38,655 nucleotides of DNA from Schizochytrium sp. CCTCC M209059 (lineage: Eukaryota > Sar > Bigyra > Thraustochytrida > Thraustochytriidae), in NCBI GenBank assembly GCA_000818945.1, contig KN805384.1, positions 80,006 through 118,660 on the forward strand, written 5' to 3'. Shown piece by piece: positions 28,960-38,655 of this stretch. The position numbers were made by a program, and so were the translations under genes. How positions within the stretch are numbered: position 1 is the first letter of the stretch; each line of letters opens with the position of its first letter. The notes below the pieces were generated by a model, which was not told the origin of the DNA, made no database searches, and saw nothing but the letters and a program-made list of their open reading frames with translations.

Positions 28960-29492
28960 CTTTGACTTTGTTTTGTTTTTCACTTTGTTTTGCTCTGGCT
29001 TTTGTAACCCGAGAGATATTTGCTTTTCTCGCTTTTTATTTTGGTGAAGTGATTCCACGCACGTGGAGTGAATGTACTCGACACTTGCGCGCTCTGCATG
29101 CGCCTTCTCTTGTTATCCAAGCCTTTCCATATTGTTGTTGGCACTTGCGGCAAGTCTTCGGAGGGCTTTGCATGAGCTTTGAGGCAGACTTGATGTGCCT
29201 TTTTCTTTTTTACTTTTCTTTTCTTTCTTCAGAGTCGCGAGAAATCGTCACAAGGAATGCAAAGTCGTAGGCGAGTAATTACGGTTAAGACTGAGCCGTG
29301 CCGCCGGCTCGTAGGCCTTTGCGCGCCAGAGCCTTTGGGGGCGAACGGGCGAGCGACAGCTGGCGAGGGAGAAGGGTGACGTATCGGCTGTCTTGTGCGC
29401 GTGCGTTTGCGTGCTGCGCGCGTGCTAGCTGGGGTTAGTTCCGAAGGCCCCTTAACCCCAACCATCCGCAATCTCCTGGCGGATCCGCGGTG
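28960..29492. other. Intergenic region between URI and MCM8
   Basis: The first half is T-rich 3' flank. The second half (29290-29490) is GC-rich and serves as the MCM8 promoter side. No TATA box, RNA gene or repeat is evident. Confidence 0.55.
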
Positions 29493-32195
29493 ATGGCAAT
29501 CGACGAAGACGTCGAGTGCGGCGGCGGTGCAGGACGCGATGGAGGACGAGCACTTGACGAAGAAGAAGCGTTGGTAAAGGAGAACTGGGAGCTATTCTTT
29601 CCCTTTGATGACTTCGACCCTGAACACGCGTGGGTTCGTGCGGTCAAGCTATTCCGGGCCTTCCTCAAGCCCGGAACTGGCAAGGGCGCCGGGCTGCTCG
29701 AAGGTGTCGACCTGGAAAAAGCGACACAAGTGGTCTTTGATTTTCGGCAATTTTGCTCTTTGCTCACGGAGCCAGACCCACTTGCCAAGTTTGCAGCTTC
29801 GCTCCGTTCGAACGCAAGAATGACGTTGAGTTGCCTCGGCTTGGCGATTTGCTCCATGCGAGCACTTCAATCGGCGGACAACGGACTCAATCCTGTGCTG
29901 ACCCGGATCAGCGCACGTTTTGTGGCGTACAGACCCCTCACGAGCATTCGTTCGCTCAAATCAAGCCACTTGGGCAAGTTTGTCGCTGTGCGAGGCACGG
30001 TCGTCCGCGTGTCGGGCGTGCGTCCAATGGTGAAGCGAATGGATTTTGCATGTCCAAAGTGCGGGGAAAGTATATGCAAGAGCATGCCAGACGGCAAATT
30101 TGCGCCGCCTACACACTGCGAGAATGCAGACTGCAAAGGCAAGGTGTTCAAGGCCGACAAGGCGTCTGCAGTGACGGTGGATTTTCAATTGGTCCGCTTA
30201 CAAGAAGCGGACGAGGCGGCTAATCCTACTGCAAATGGCGGCGCCGTACCACGCACGATTGACGTGGAACTAACAGAGGATCTCGTTGATCTCGTTGTTC
30301 CTGGCGATGTGGTCACGATTTGCGGAATTGTCAAGGCCTTGAACGCGGAGAGTCTAACCGGCAAGGGGTCCCGCGCCAAGGGAAAGAATCGCGAGGCTAG
30401 CCTGCTCATTCTCATTCTCGAAGCGAACTCGATTGAGACCAAGTCTCTCGTTGCAGGCCGGCCCCAGGGCGCTCGGGTTGAAGCGCAGAACCAGTCTCCG
30501 TCTCCAACCCACAGAGGGGCTCTAGAGCAGTCGCCGTCGCAATCACCAGTGCGAAAGGCACCACTGCAACCTCCATCTCAAGGCGCAAGTCAGCGATCGT
30601 TGCCCGGGCTAGCTTCGACGCAAGACAGTGCTTTGGACTTTTTGCGTGAAATTCGGGCCCGGAACATAGGCGCAGGCCAAGGGTTGACAAGTCAAGAAGC
30701 AGCAAGCACTCAACGAGCCCAGCACGTGATGGCCGGAGGAGAGGACAACAAGCAAAAGAATGACATTGTTGCCAACCTGACCGAAAAGGACTATGCCATG
30801 ATCCAGCTGGTTTCCGAAAAGTTCGACTACTCCTTTCTGGTGCATAGTCTGTGTCCACTCATTTTGGGACAGGAGCACGTCAAGTTTGGGCTTTTGCTGG
30901 GTCTTGCGGGCGGAACTGGAGTTGCTGGGCGAAAGAGTTCTGTACCTATCCGAGGCGACATTCATGTTCTTGTGGTCGGTGATCCAGGTCTGGGCAAAAG
31001 TCAGATGCTCAAGGCTGCCGCTGCTGTAAGTCCTCGAGGCGTCTACGTTTGTGGCAACACCGCATCGCAGTCGGGTCTGACTGTGACGATGGCCAAGGAT
31101 AAGAATGGCGAGCACTCTTTGGAAGCTGGAGCGTTGGTGCTGGCCGATCGTGGCGTGTGCTGTATCGATGAGTTTGATAAGATGCAGTGCGACTCGGCAG
31201 CACTGCTCGAAACAATGGAGCAGCAATCAATCTCGATTGCCAAGGCTGGAATTGTATGTACATTGTCGGCGCGCACGGCTATTCTCGCGGCAGCCAATCC
31301 AATCGGAGGACGTTACAATCGAAATCGTACCGTACTGGAGAATTTGCGTATGAGCGCGCCATTGCTCTCTCGCTTTGATCTGGTCTTTATTCTGGTGGAT
31401 CGTCCGGACGATCGTCACGATGGCAATATTGCTGAATATGTTGTCGATATGCACCTGCAACACGAGAATGAGGCTGGCAATAGCGTTGCAGGGTCGTCGC
31501 AGCGGACGTCGTCCTCATCTTCGGCAACGCAAGCCTGCAAGCGTCGACGCGTGCGGCGAGGTCGACCGCCGCCTCGAAAGCAAACGCGGCCTCGAGACCA
31601 GCCCGTGCAAGCGTTCTTGCATGAGCGTGTGCGGGCCTACGAGGGCACGGACCCTCTTCCGGCGGAGCTTCTCCGCAAGTACCTTGCGTTCGCCAAGCAT
31701 TACTGTCATCCTAAGCTGAGTTTAGGTGCGTGCCGAGTTTTGCAAGGATTTTATTTGGAGCTGCGCGAGAAGGGGAGCTCCTGCGAGTCAACGCCCATCA
31801 CAACGCGGCAACTAGAGTCTCTCGTACGTCTTGCACAGGCGCGTGCACGATTAGAGTTGCGAGACCTCGTCACGGAAGCGGACGCGGAGGACATTGTCTC
31901 TCTTATGCAGGAATCCTTGTTGGACGCCTTTACGGATGATTCTGGAGTGGTGGACTTGCAACGCAGTGGAGGCATGTCCATGGCCAAGCTTTGCAAGGCG
32001 CTCGTGGCGCAGCTCAAGAATGTTGCACGGCAGCGCGGGTCAACGCGATTCACCGTGGAGCAGATGAAGGCGGAGGCCCAACAGGCCAAGATCTTGCATC
32101 AGATCCCCGACTTCAAGGAGCTGATTGAAGTGCTCAATCAGCAATGTTATCTTCTCAAGTGTCCGGGGGCCGTCTATCGTCTGTTGGATGCATGA
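29493..32195 (+). CDS. MCM8: MCM8 DNA helicase (900 aa)
   Basis: MCM8 is a AAA+ helicase that, with MCM9 in other organisms, supports homologous recombination and crosslink repair. The N-terminal OB region has the family pattern YRPLTSIRSL and KFVAVRGTVVRVS (about 146-174) and a zinc site at Cys187, Cys190, Cys209 and Cys214. The AAA+ core has Walker A GDPGLGKS (496-503), Walker B with IDEFDKM (558-564), sensor 1 AANPIGGRYN and arginine-finger SRF (626-628). The C-terminal ITTRQLESLVRLAQARARLELRD and winged-helix end (LNQQCYLLKCPGAVYRLL) are typical of MCM8. A disordered insertion (about 318-424) separates the OB and AAA+ parts, and a basic stretch near 685-705 (KRRRVRRGRPPPRK) could be a nuclear signal. 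The ATG at 29493 is preceded by an in-frame GTG. No intron is seen. Confidence 0.96.
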   Translation: MAIDEDVECGGGAGRDGGRALDEEEALVKENWELFFPFDDFDPEHAWVRAVKLFRAFLKPGTGKGAGLLEGVDLEKATQVVFDFRQFCSLLTEPDPLAKFAASLRSNARMTLSCLGLAICSMRALQSADNGLNPVLTRISARFVAYRPLTSIRSLKSSHLGKFVAVRGTVVRVSGVRPMVKRMDFACPKCGESICKSMPDGKFAPPTHCENADCKGKVFKADKASAVTVDFQLVRLQEADEAANPTANGGAVPRTIDVELTEDLVDLVVPGDVVTICGIVKALNAESLTGKGSRAKGKNREASLLILILEANSIETKSLVAGRPQGARVEAQNQSPSPTHRGALEQSPSQSPVRKAPLQPPSQGASQRSLPGLASTQDSALDFLREIRARNIGAGQGLTSQEAASTQRAQHVMAGGEDNKQKNDIVANLTEKDYAMIQLVSEKFDYSFLVHSLCPLILGQEHVKFGLLLGLAGGTGVAGRKSSVPIRGDIHVLVVGDPGLGKSQMLKAAAAVSPRGVYVCGNTASQSGLTVTMAKDKNGEHSLEAGALVLADRGVCCIDEFDKMQCDSAALLETMEQQSISIAKAGIVCTLSARTAILAAANPIGGRYNRNRTVLENLRMSAPLLSRFDLVFILVDRPDDRHDGNIAEYVVDMHLQHENEAGNSVAGSSQRTSSSSSATQACKRRRVRRGRPPPRKQTRPRDQPVQAFLHERVRAYEGTDPLPAELLRKYLAFAKHYCHPKLSLGACRVLQGFYLELREKGSSCESTPITTRQLESLVRLAQARARLELRDLVTEADAEDIVSLMQESLLDAFTDDSGVVDLQRSGGMSMAKLCKALVAQLKNVARQRGSTRFTVEQMKAEAQQAKILHQIPDFKELIEVLNQQCYLLKCPGAVYRLLDA

Positions 32196-32298
32196 TTCTT
32201 GGGCGGAATGCAGTCTCTCCGCCATTCGATCACAAGTGTCTGGGGGCATGACTTTTCGGGCGAAATGCAGTCATCGCGCCAGCCATCCGATAACAACT
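32181..32298 (+). repeat. Imperfect 57-base tandem duplication at the MCM8 stop
   Basis: The segment covering the MCM8 stop (GCATGA, 32190-32195), then GGGCGGAATGCAGTC (32201) and CGCCATTCGATCACAA, recurs with changes: GCATGA (32246), GGGCGAAATGCAGTC (32258) and CCATCCGATAACAA. The offset is 56-57 bases, so the 3' end of the gene has been locally duplicated. Confidence 0.7.
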
Positions 32299-32359
32299 AA
32301 AAAAAAAATTGTATTTGCCGTGACTCGAAAAAGTATGAAGGAAGAAGGGAGTATACAAG

Positions 32360-32384
32360 GCCCGCACACCGTTTATGTGCGGGC
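32360..32384 (+). other. Perfect 9-bp stem-loop downstream of MCM8
   Basis: GCCCGCACA (32360-32368) pairs exactly with TGTGCGGGC (32376-32384) across a 7-base loop, CCGTTTA. It lies about 165 bases after the MCM8 stop and may be in the 3' UTR. A function is not known. Confidence 0.6.
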
Positions 32385-34380
32385 GCACCATGACGCATTG
32401 CATGATGCGCGTGCTGTCCCGACGTGATTTCTCGTTCACGGCCGACCTTGTGGAATGAAGACGTGACCGTGTTCACCGAGCATTCATGCGGGTGGGTGTG
32501 CGATTGCGCCACACTAGCTCTCCTCGATCCAAGACCGCAAGGGCCCTGGACGTGAAGTTGACGTCACGTGGTACTTGACTGTACATGCGATGGCCCGCCC
32601 TACCTCTTATCGGGGCCTGCCAAGAAAAAAACCATGGCGGCCCCATCCCGGCTTTCGAGACTTCGACGCGCACACCCTCGAAGCGATCGATCGACCTCCA
32701 CCTCCAATCCCGGCGACCCACCACACTAACATTCGTTCGCCGGCGACTGCGCGATATCTAATGCTTGGTCGCGGTCGAGCGAGTCTAACGAACGCTCGGG
32801 GGGGGAGCCGCTCGGGCCGCTCGGGCCGGTGCCGCTCCTTCCAACGGCCCGCCCCATGGCACCCCCTCGTCCTCCCCGCGCCGCCCGCACCGCCCCGGCG
32901 GCCGGCCGCGCCAGGGCCGATCGGGACCTGGGCGGGGGAAAGCGAGCCCGGGGCTTGGAGTTCTGCGGGGATTCGCAAATGTGGGGGAGAAGCAAGATCG
33001 ACGCGCCCTCTGGGCGAGGGCAAGTGCGGGGACCGTCTTTCCCTCTTCCAGTTGGTTGTGCTGCTTTCAAGCTTTCTTTGCAGCTTTCTTTCATCCTTTT
33101 GCTCGATCCTTCTCCTGTCCTGATACTACAGGCTCGGTCGGGCTTTGCGAGACAGACGCTGACTGGCAGGCAGCGCAGGCCGTGCCAACTCAAGGCAAGC
33201 GCGGCCCGGCCGCGGCCCGTGGACACCTGCACTCGCGCTTGGCGCTGGGGCAAGTAAGTACTACCTTCTCTCACAGCAAGGCAAGAGGAGACGGGAGGCG
33301 AGGCGAGGCGACGTGAGGCGACGCGGCACTCGAAAGCAACCTTGGAACTGCGATTCAGGTGCAGCTGCAGTCGGAAGCCGTCGCTACTGCTAAGCTAGGC
33401 CTGCTACTGATGATCGAGCGGCCGCGAGGAGCTTCGTTGGCTCGCATTTCATGACCAAAGCAGTGTCAGTTTTCACACGCTTTCGCCCCACGCCCGCGTG
33501 AAGAACCAAGCCTGGAAGCGGAATGAATGGCAGCGCGCGCGCCGCAGGCGTCCAGGGCTTGCCACCGTGCCCGAGTAGCGGCTGCGGCGCGTGCCTGGAT
33601 GGTTCTTTTGCAATTGGCAGCTCGAAGGGCGTGGCTTGCGCTCGTTGTTGGTACGACTTGCAGCGGCTACTTTTATGCATAAGAGGCGAAATGACTGTTA
33701 CTTACTTGGTAGGCAGAAAGCCAGGCACGCACCCATACCCACCAACTCACTCAGCAAGATCTTCATCCTCGTTCGACGGGCCGGCAGGCTGCTGCGATAG
33801 GCTGAGGCAAGAGATTGGGGACACGCGCTGGGCTGCAGCTAAATGGGAAAGCCGTTGTGGGAGCGTACTCGATCGAGGTTGCGCGGCGCGCGCGGCCCCA
33901 GGTTCTTCCTGATAGCAGCAAGATCTCGACGCGCCAGCACAGCAGTACTCGCAGCGCTGGTGGCTCGAATTAGACCAGCACTTTTTTAAAAAAAATACAC
34001 ACCTTGACCCGGGCTGGCAAGCAAGAAAGCTTGCGTGGTATACAACTAGGGTGGCGAGGCTAAGCGCCCCTCACAAGTAATCAGTTGCAGGTAGGTGGGC
34101 GGGCAGGCAGGCAGGTTGGCGCGCGCGCCGTGCAAAGAGAAGTCTCCTGCGAGAGATTCTGAGCAAGAAATGCCAAGTGTCAAATGAGGCAGGTATCCTC
34201 CGCAACGTTTGGACTGCACTGGTGGATAATGAATCGAGGTGGCCGTGCGTCAATCGCCTATATGCAATGTGATGCCATGAATCCAGGCGAGGGGGAGCGA
34301 GCTTCCAGCGGTAGCGCATGTCTGTCGGTGCTGAGAAATGGCATGCAGTGTTTTGACCAAGCGTGTGTAAGCACAAGATG

Positions 34381-34407
34381 TCTGTCTGCCTGTCTGCCTG
34401 CCTGCCT

Positions 34408-34451
<44 letters not shown>

Positions 34452-34452
34452 A
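34381..34452. repeat. TGCC/TGTC tetranucleotide tract
   Basis: An imperfect CTGT/CTGC stretch becomes ten perfect TGCC units at 34411-34450. A shorter GGCA-type run, its reverse complement, lies about 300 bases upstream (34086-34114), so the two can pair. Confidence 0.9.
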
Positions 34453-35988
34453 GGTAGCCACCAGAACATTTGTTTACGACTGTCGATTGCAGAAGTGATC
34501 TCGGATCCCTCGCCGAGGCTGGGGCCGCGAAAGAAACAAACAGGGAATGACTGTCGGCCATCATGTCTCGGAGACGTATGGCAATTCTCCGAGGCGCGCG
34601 CCCGATTGTGCGGATCTGCGGCCGTGGCACTGTCGACTTGGGCCAATTTGCGTGAGTCTGGGCCGTCCTCAGCTGGCGGGGCCAACTTTAAAGCACGAAG
34701 GCTAAGTATGTGTGGGGGAATGGAGTAGGTGCCGACTTCTTTTCTCTGGACTGAGAGTCTGTTCGAATGTTGTCTAGCTCTTTTCTACCTATCACACGAG
34801 CCTTCGGGGCCACGCTATGCGCGCATTACAGCACCTACACGTCATTGAAAATCAACAGTCTGCAACGCCCGGAAGGCTGAATTTGTTTGTGCATTCCTAG
34901 AGCTGTAGTACGGTCGATCGACTCGGTCAGGCCATGAGACGCAAATTCAGGCCAGGTAAAGGTGGGGCTGATAAGGCCCTTCCTTTTCGAAGAAGTCTTT
35001 GGGTGAACAAAATAAGTGAGGTCGTTCTCCTCATCTGTCGCGCTCGAGCGAGCGAGCTTTATAAGTAAGAATTATTGCGCAAGACTTGAAAGGCGCGCAA
35101 CGGCTGTTCTAGCCTCAGATATGGTGAAACGGAGAAGAAATGATACTCGATTGCCGAAAAAGGAGGAGCTCAAGGCTTAAAGTGCAAGTATGCATCTCTA
35201 TTAAGGCAAGGCGCTCCGCGACCACCAACTCTTTTCCGCAAATGTTGAAAGGAGTGTGAAAGAATAAAGGATGTCTTCACGGGAGAGGGAAGGCGGGAAG
35301 GCGGCACTGTGATAGCCTTTGTGGGTCAAGTTGATAGGATTTGCGACTCTCATAGACTGGAACTTTGTTCATTTTGCCCCTCTTCCCAGATCTTACCTGC
35401 CTCGATCATGCCAAAGCTTCCTCACTCAAGGCGAGGCTTCTTCATAAAGTAACCTGCCATGCTCGCCAGCTAGCAGGGACGTGGCTATGACGGCTGGCTC
35501 GAAAAAGCGCGAATCGACCAGCACGACGGACGAGAGGCAGTTTTCCATCGTTATTTTTCTTTTCTTTCTTTTTTTAGTATTGAAATGGCATGGGAGACAC
35601 CTGTGATGGAAGGGACTCGTAGGAAGACCAGGAATGGAGATCAACTTCCTGAGGGGCACGCGCTTGAGCGAGAGCAACCGTTTCTCTCGCCGCCCCTTCC
35701 CCTTGTCTCTTTCTCTCCTCTAACCCACCTACCCTCTCTCTCTCTCTCTGCACCTTTCTCCCCCCCTCTCCAAAAAGAAGCTTGCGATTCATTTTCCTTT
35801 CCCTTTTACAGCCTGCCTCCAGGCAGGTACCGCCGTTCCCAAGTCAATTAACTTGTTGCAGCCACCATCAACGGCACCGTGCCTTGCATGTTTGTGAGCG
35901 GGCCTGCGAAGGCTGACGTCCCCAAAGATCCCCGGGTAGCATGCCACGTGGCTCGCAACACGAGTTGGCTCGTGTCAGGAGGTGTCTC

Positions 35989-36032
35989 GCGACGCGATGG
36001 GACGCGACGCGACGGGACGCGACGCGACGCGG
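35989..36032. repeat. GACGC short tandem repeat
   Basis: The unit GACGC alternates with GACGG or GATGG in about nine tandem copies. It gives spurious Arg-rich frames on both strands. Confidence 0.85.
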
Positions 36033-36776
36033 CTCGCCACGTTTCGATCTTGCCGTTGGTTGCATACACAGGGTGAGCCTGGCTACATACTTTTGGCCAC
36101 CGCTGGCCGGACGCGAGGACGCCATGCGGCTACACTTGGGTCGATCTTATCCCTTCACTTTTACCACACCTCTTCCTGGATTGTCTGCTTTCTAAGCTTG
36201 TTTGCTATTTGCAGTTGCTTGCGAAGCAGCCCCACCTCACAGGCCAATCGCACTCACTGAGGTAGAGAGACGGCATGGTGGGCAAGAACGAGTTGACTCA
36301 GATGCCAGAGAGCCACTTGCGGATCGCTGGATCCGCCGCACGGGTGGATGACGTTGGTCTCGAGAACGGACGCCACGGGCTCCACGCAGCGAGCCGGCAA
36401 ATCAGCCAGCAATACATTCCGCTGCAGTTAATTGAATGCATGCGCGCGTCGCTCGCTCGTCCACGCCTGCGAACGAGCCTCGCTCGGACTTTGGTTTGGC
36501 CCTCGCTCGCGTCTACGGACGCGGGCACGACGGACCTCCGGCCGCTGCAGCCGCCATAGACGGCTCCCACACCCACCAACGGTCATAGCACCTCACGCGT
36601 CCCCGGACTTGCGGAATTTTTTTTTTTGTGAGCCTTTCCTTCCTTCTTTCCTGTGAAGCGTCCGCGACTCCGGCGAGGACACTTCCTGCGCAGAGACTAC
36701 AAACACCAGACCGATTGAAATCCCCCCTTCCCTCGTTCTCTCAACCCTTTCGACCTCGGCTCTCCATGCATCAGCC

Positions 36777-36956
36777 ATGGCAGGTGGCGAGGAAAAGGTC
36801 CCAATCGGCGATTCGCACGGCATGGCTCCGACATCGAGGTCTAGCTCACAGCTACCTGTGACAAAGGAACGAAAGGGAAGCTTGCATCAGCTTGCATCCG
36901 TGGTCGGAGGCACGGTTCGTGCTTCCGTGTCCGCACGGCCCGAAGGATTCTTGTGA
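36777..36956 (+). CDS. Tentative small ORF or first exon (59 codons)
   Basis: An ATG in good context (CAGCCATGGCAGG) follows a pyrimidine-rich stretch (36722-36770) of the sort seen at promoters here. It opens a 59-residue frame starting MAGGEEKVPIGDSHGM. The frame ends at TGA 36954, overlapping a donor-like TT|GTGAGG, so it could be a first exon with further exons beyond. No homology is recognised, and chance is a real alternative. Confidence 0.18.
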   Translation: MAGGEEKVPIGDSHGMAPTSRSSSQLPVTKERKGSLHQLASVVGGTVRASVSARPEGFL

Positions 36957-38008
36957 GGAACCTTCGGATTTAGGGACACATGAACTTCGCAAAGCTCAAC
37001 CGCCAATCCAGCTAAGATTGGCCAACGAAGTAAAGGCTGCCTAGCTTTCTGTTAGAAAAGGCAACACGAGTCAACAGCTGGCGGTTGGTTGCCATGCCAG
37101 AGACAGGAAGCAAGTCCGGTCAGAGTGGGCCTACGAAACTGGCTGCCAAGAACACCTTTGGTAGAGAAAATTTGTTTAGACGTGCTACTTTGGAAAGGGC
37201 TCCCTCTTGGAAGCTGCGCTCAACTCCGAGGGTGCTCAAGATTTCGAATTTTTTCATTTTCCAAAATATGCTTGCTACTTCCGCTCAACCTACTACGAGT
37301 GAGGTTGAAGTCAGAGACTATTTACTTGGCCGGCTGTTCGCGCGACGAATCGGGTATCCGTCATTCAAGTGTCTTCCAAAGGGACTCGAGGTTTGGCTCA
37401 GGTTCTTGACAGAGGTCCCAAGCCCAGCCGGGTCCTCGCGTCCGCACCCTATCCCCCCCCCCTCCTTTGTTGTTGGTTCATGCCCGGTCCCCAAAAAAGC
37501 ATTGGCTCCGCGGGAACGGTTTCCATCTCTGCGCTGGCGTATGGGCTGAGAAAACCGTGAGAGCAAAGTCAAGCTTATGTGCCTTTGAACGCGGACGTGG
37601 TGGCCGGTGGCCGGCCCCATTCACAGTTTTCCGGATGGGCACACTTCTTGCGCGTGTCTACATGCTGGCGAGGGGGTGAAAGACGCCATGCGGTGGCGAC
37701 GGCGAAGGCAGTGTATGCATGCGGTTGCGGCGCGCGCCTTAGTGGCTCCCATGCTTGCCTCGTTCGCGGAGCTAGCTTTTCATTTGGTTGGGGGCGGCGC
37801 CCACCGCTGCCCAATGAAAAACCTGGCCCCCGCGCGTGCCGCAGCAGCCCCGCAGAAAGAGGCGCGAGAACGAGTGCGAGGGCGCGCGGCGCGGGGAGAA
37901 GCACAAGCAGCCCGACAGGCGCGGGAAGCAAGCAGCTTGTGCACTGCACCGAGCTTCCCCTGCGTCTACCCCGCGCAGGAGCAACCCTGCGAGGGGCAGG
38001 GAAGCACG

Positions 38009-38052
38009 GGAGGAAGCAAGGGAGGAAGCAAGGGAGGAAGTGGGAAAGGAGG
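38009..38052. repeat. GGAGGAAGCAAG purine-rich repeats
   Basis: Two to three copies of GGAGGAAGCAAG, followed by a GGGAAAGGAGGG-type stretch, form an all-purine-rich plus strand with several GG and GGG runs. G-quadruplex or triplex formation is possible but untested. Confidence 0.6.
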
Positions 38053-38582
38053 GAAAGAGGGCAACGACCCCCCTCCTTCGGATGACGCAGGGAAGCACGC
38101 GCAGTGAGCTGTGGGGGCAGATGGGGGGCGACGCAGCGGCGCATCTTGGATTGTGAGGGTTGGCGACCCCAAGAAACCCCACTGGACACAAAGCGCACCT
38201 CGCAAGTTTTGGCATGCACACTCTGACGGGAGGAAGGGCGCTTGCAGTTCAAGTCAAGAAGTCGAAATTCTGTGAAGAAATTATGCTGCAGCACGATTTG
38301 GGGAAGTTGGCCTCGCGCCCAGGCGGCGGCAATGCCTGCAGCAATCGGCCAGTGCGGGGCTCGATCGACAGACTGGAGAGGGGACAGGAAGCGTGTCATT
38401 GTTGTTGGGCTCTGAATTTCCGCGCGTGACTGCACGCAAGCATCCCGGGGACGCTTGCTTGCTTGCTTGCTAGCTTATTTGCTATCTAGCATGCTTGCGG
38501 ATTGGGGTGGCCTGCGTCGCGCGGGCCTGGCTTGGCATGGGTGGTTTTGCCCTGGCATGGCGATGGTGGGGCCGGCGCTGCA

Positions 38583-38601
38583 GGTGCAGCAGCGCTGCAC
38601 C
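38583..38601. other. 8-bp perfect hairpin near the right edge
   Basis: GGTGCAGC and GCTGCACC are separated by AGC, giving a tight perfect stem. The role is unknown. Confidence 0.5.
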
Positions 38602-38655
38602 ATTGGCAAGCGAATGCAGAGACAAGTGAGGGTTCCCAAGCGACCCTCCCCCCCA

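Larger units (their letters stand above)
32196..38655. other. 6.4-kb region without a convincing gene
   Basis: Only short, overlapping, compositionally odd frames are present on both strands; none shows a domain. The region holds a 9-bp hairpin (32360-32384), AGGCG-type runs (33290-33325), TGCC and GGCA tracts (34086-34452), a CT run (35734-35750), a GACGC tract (35989-36032), GGAGGAAGCAAG repeats (about 38009-38052), GCTT repeats (38453-38472) and a hairpin near the end (38583-38601). It could include promoters, degraded mobile elements or undetected spliced genes. Confidence 0.55.

Noticed and set aside
32575..33123. 182-codon plus-strand frame with Pro/Arg/Ser-rich content
   Set aside because: Low-complexity GC-rich sequence that is open on both strands, with no domain or promoter signal.
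33950..33985. Hairpin GCTGGT...ACCAGC with a TTCGA-like loop (GGCTCGAAT), resembling a tRNA T-arm
   Set aside because: No acceptor, D-arm or anticodon arm could be placed around it, so it is not a tRNA.
37094..37549. Plus-strand frame of about 150 codons beginning MPETGSKSGQSG
   Set aside because: No domain is recognisable, the composition is mixed, and it overlaps a minus-strand frame of similar quality. Chance is more likely.

Overview
The window looks like nuclear DNA of a unicellular eukaryote. It has widely spaced single genes on both strands, no operons, very few introns, two introns with GTAGGT donors, TATA boxes, low-complexity insertions in conserved proteins, and abundant micro- and minisatellites. 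The gene set (mitochondrial SDHA, AP-4 mu, GPN2, URI, MCM8, a Sec14-GOLD protein, a Costars protein, and coiled-coil, LRR and IQ proteins of possible cytoskeletal or flagellar type), with GC-rich coding and few introns, fits a stramenopile. A thraustochytrid (Labyrinthulomycetes) is my best guess, but this is inference and no rRNA is present to settle it.

Layout. 1-554: no gene seen. 555-3494 (-): divergent SF2-type helicase-like ATPase whose motifs resemble the Z1 class. Its upstream region holds a 12-bp minisatellite, a TATA box and an array of 71-bp repeats (3920-4150) built on GTGACA/TGTCAC inverted repeats. 4300-6180 (-): succinate dehydrogenase flavoprotein. 6181-9042: divergent intergenic region with CACTTGC motifs near SDHA, an uninterrupted (CATTG)113 array, and CCAGCATCG repeats before AP4M1. 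9043-10395 (+): AP-4 mu. 10973-12715 (-): low-complexity protein with a PH-like domain. 13838-15823 (+): Costars domain with a long acidic/serine tail, preceded by a CGG repeat. 16551-18449 (+): IQ/LRR protein behind a good TATA box. 18661-20427 (-): coiled-coil protein with poly-Ser. 21053-22377 (-): GPN2 in two exons. 23037-25379 (+): long coiled-coil protein. 25652-27175 (-): Sec14/CRAL-TRIO plus GOLD protein. 27762-28959 (+): URI-type prefoldin in two exons. 29493-32195 (+): MCM8. 32196-38655: 6.4 kb with no convincing gene, rich in simple repeats.

The genes serve separate housekeeping roles: respiration, vesicle coats, lipid transfer, RNA polymerase assembly (GPN2 and URI), recombination (MCM8), and actin or axoneme-type functions. 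They do not form an obvious pathway. The most unusual material is the helicase-like gene with its repeat-rich upstream region, the perfect pentamer array, and the Costars fusion. The window begins and ends in C-rich runs, so these may be contig ends.
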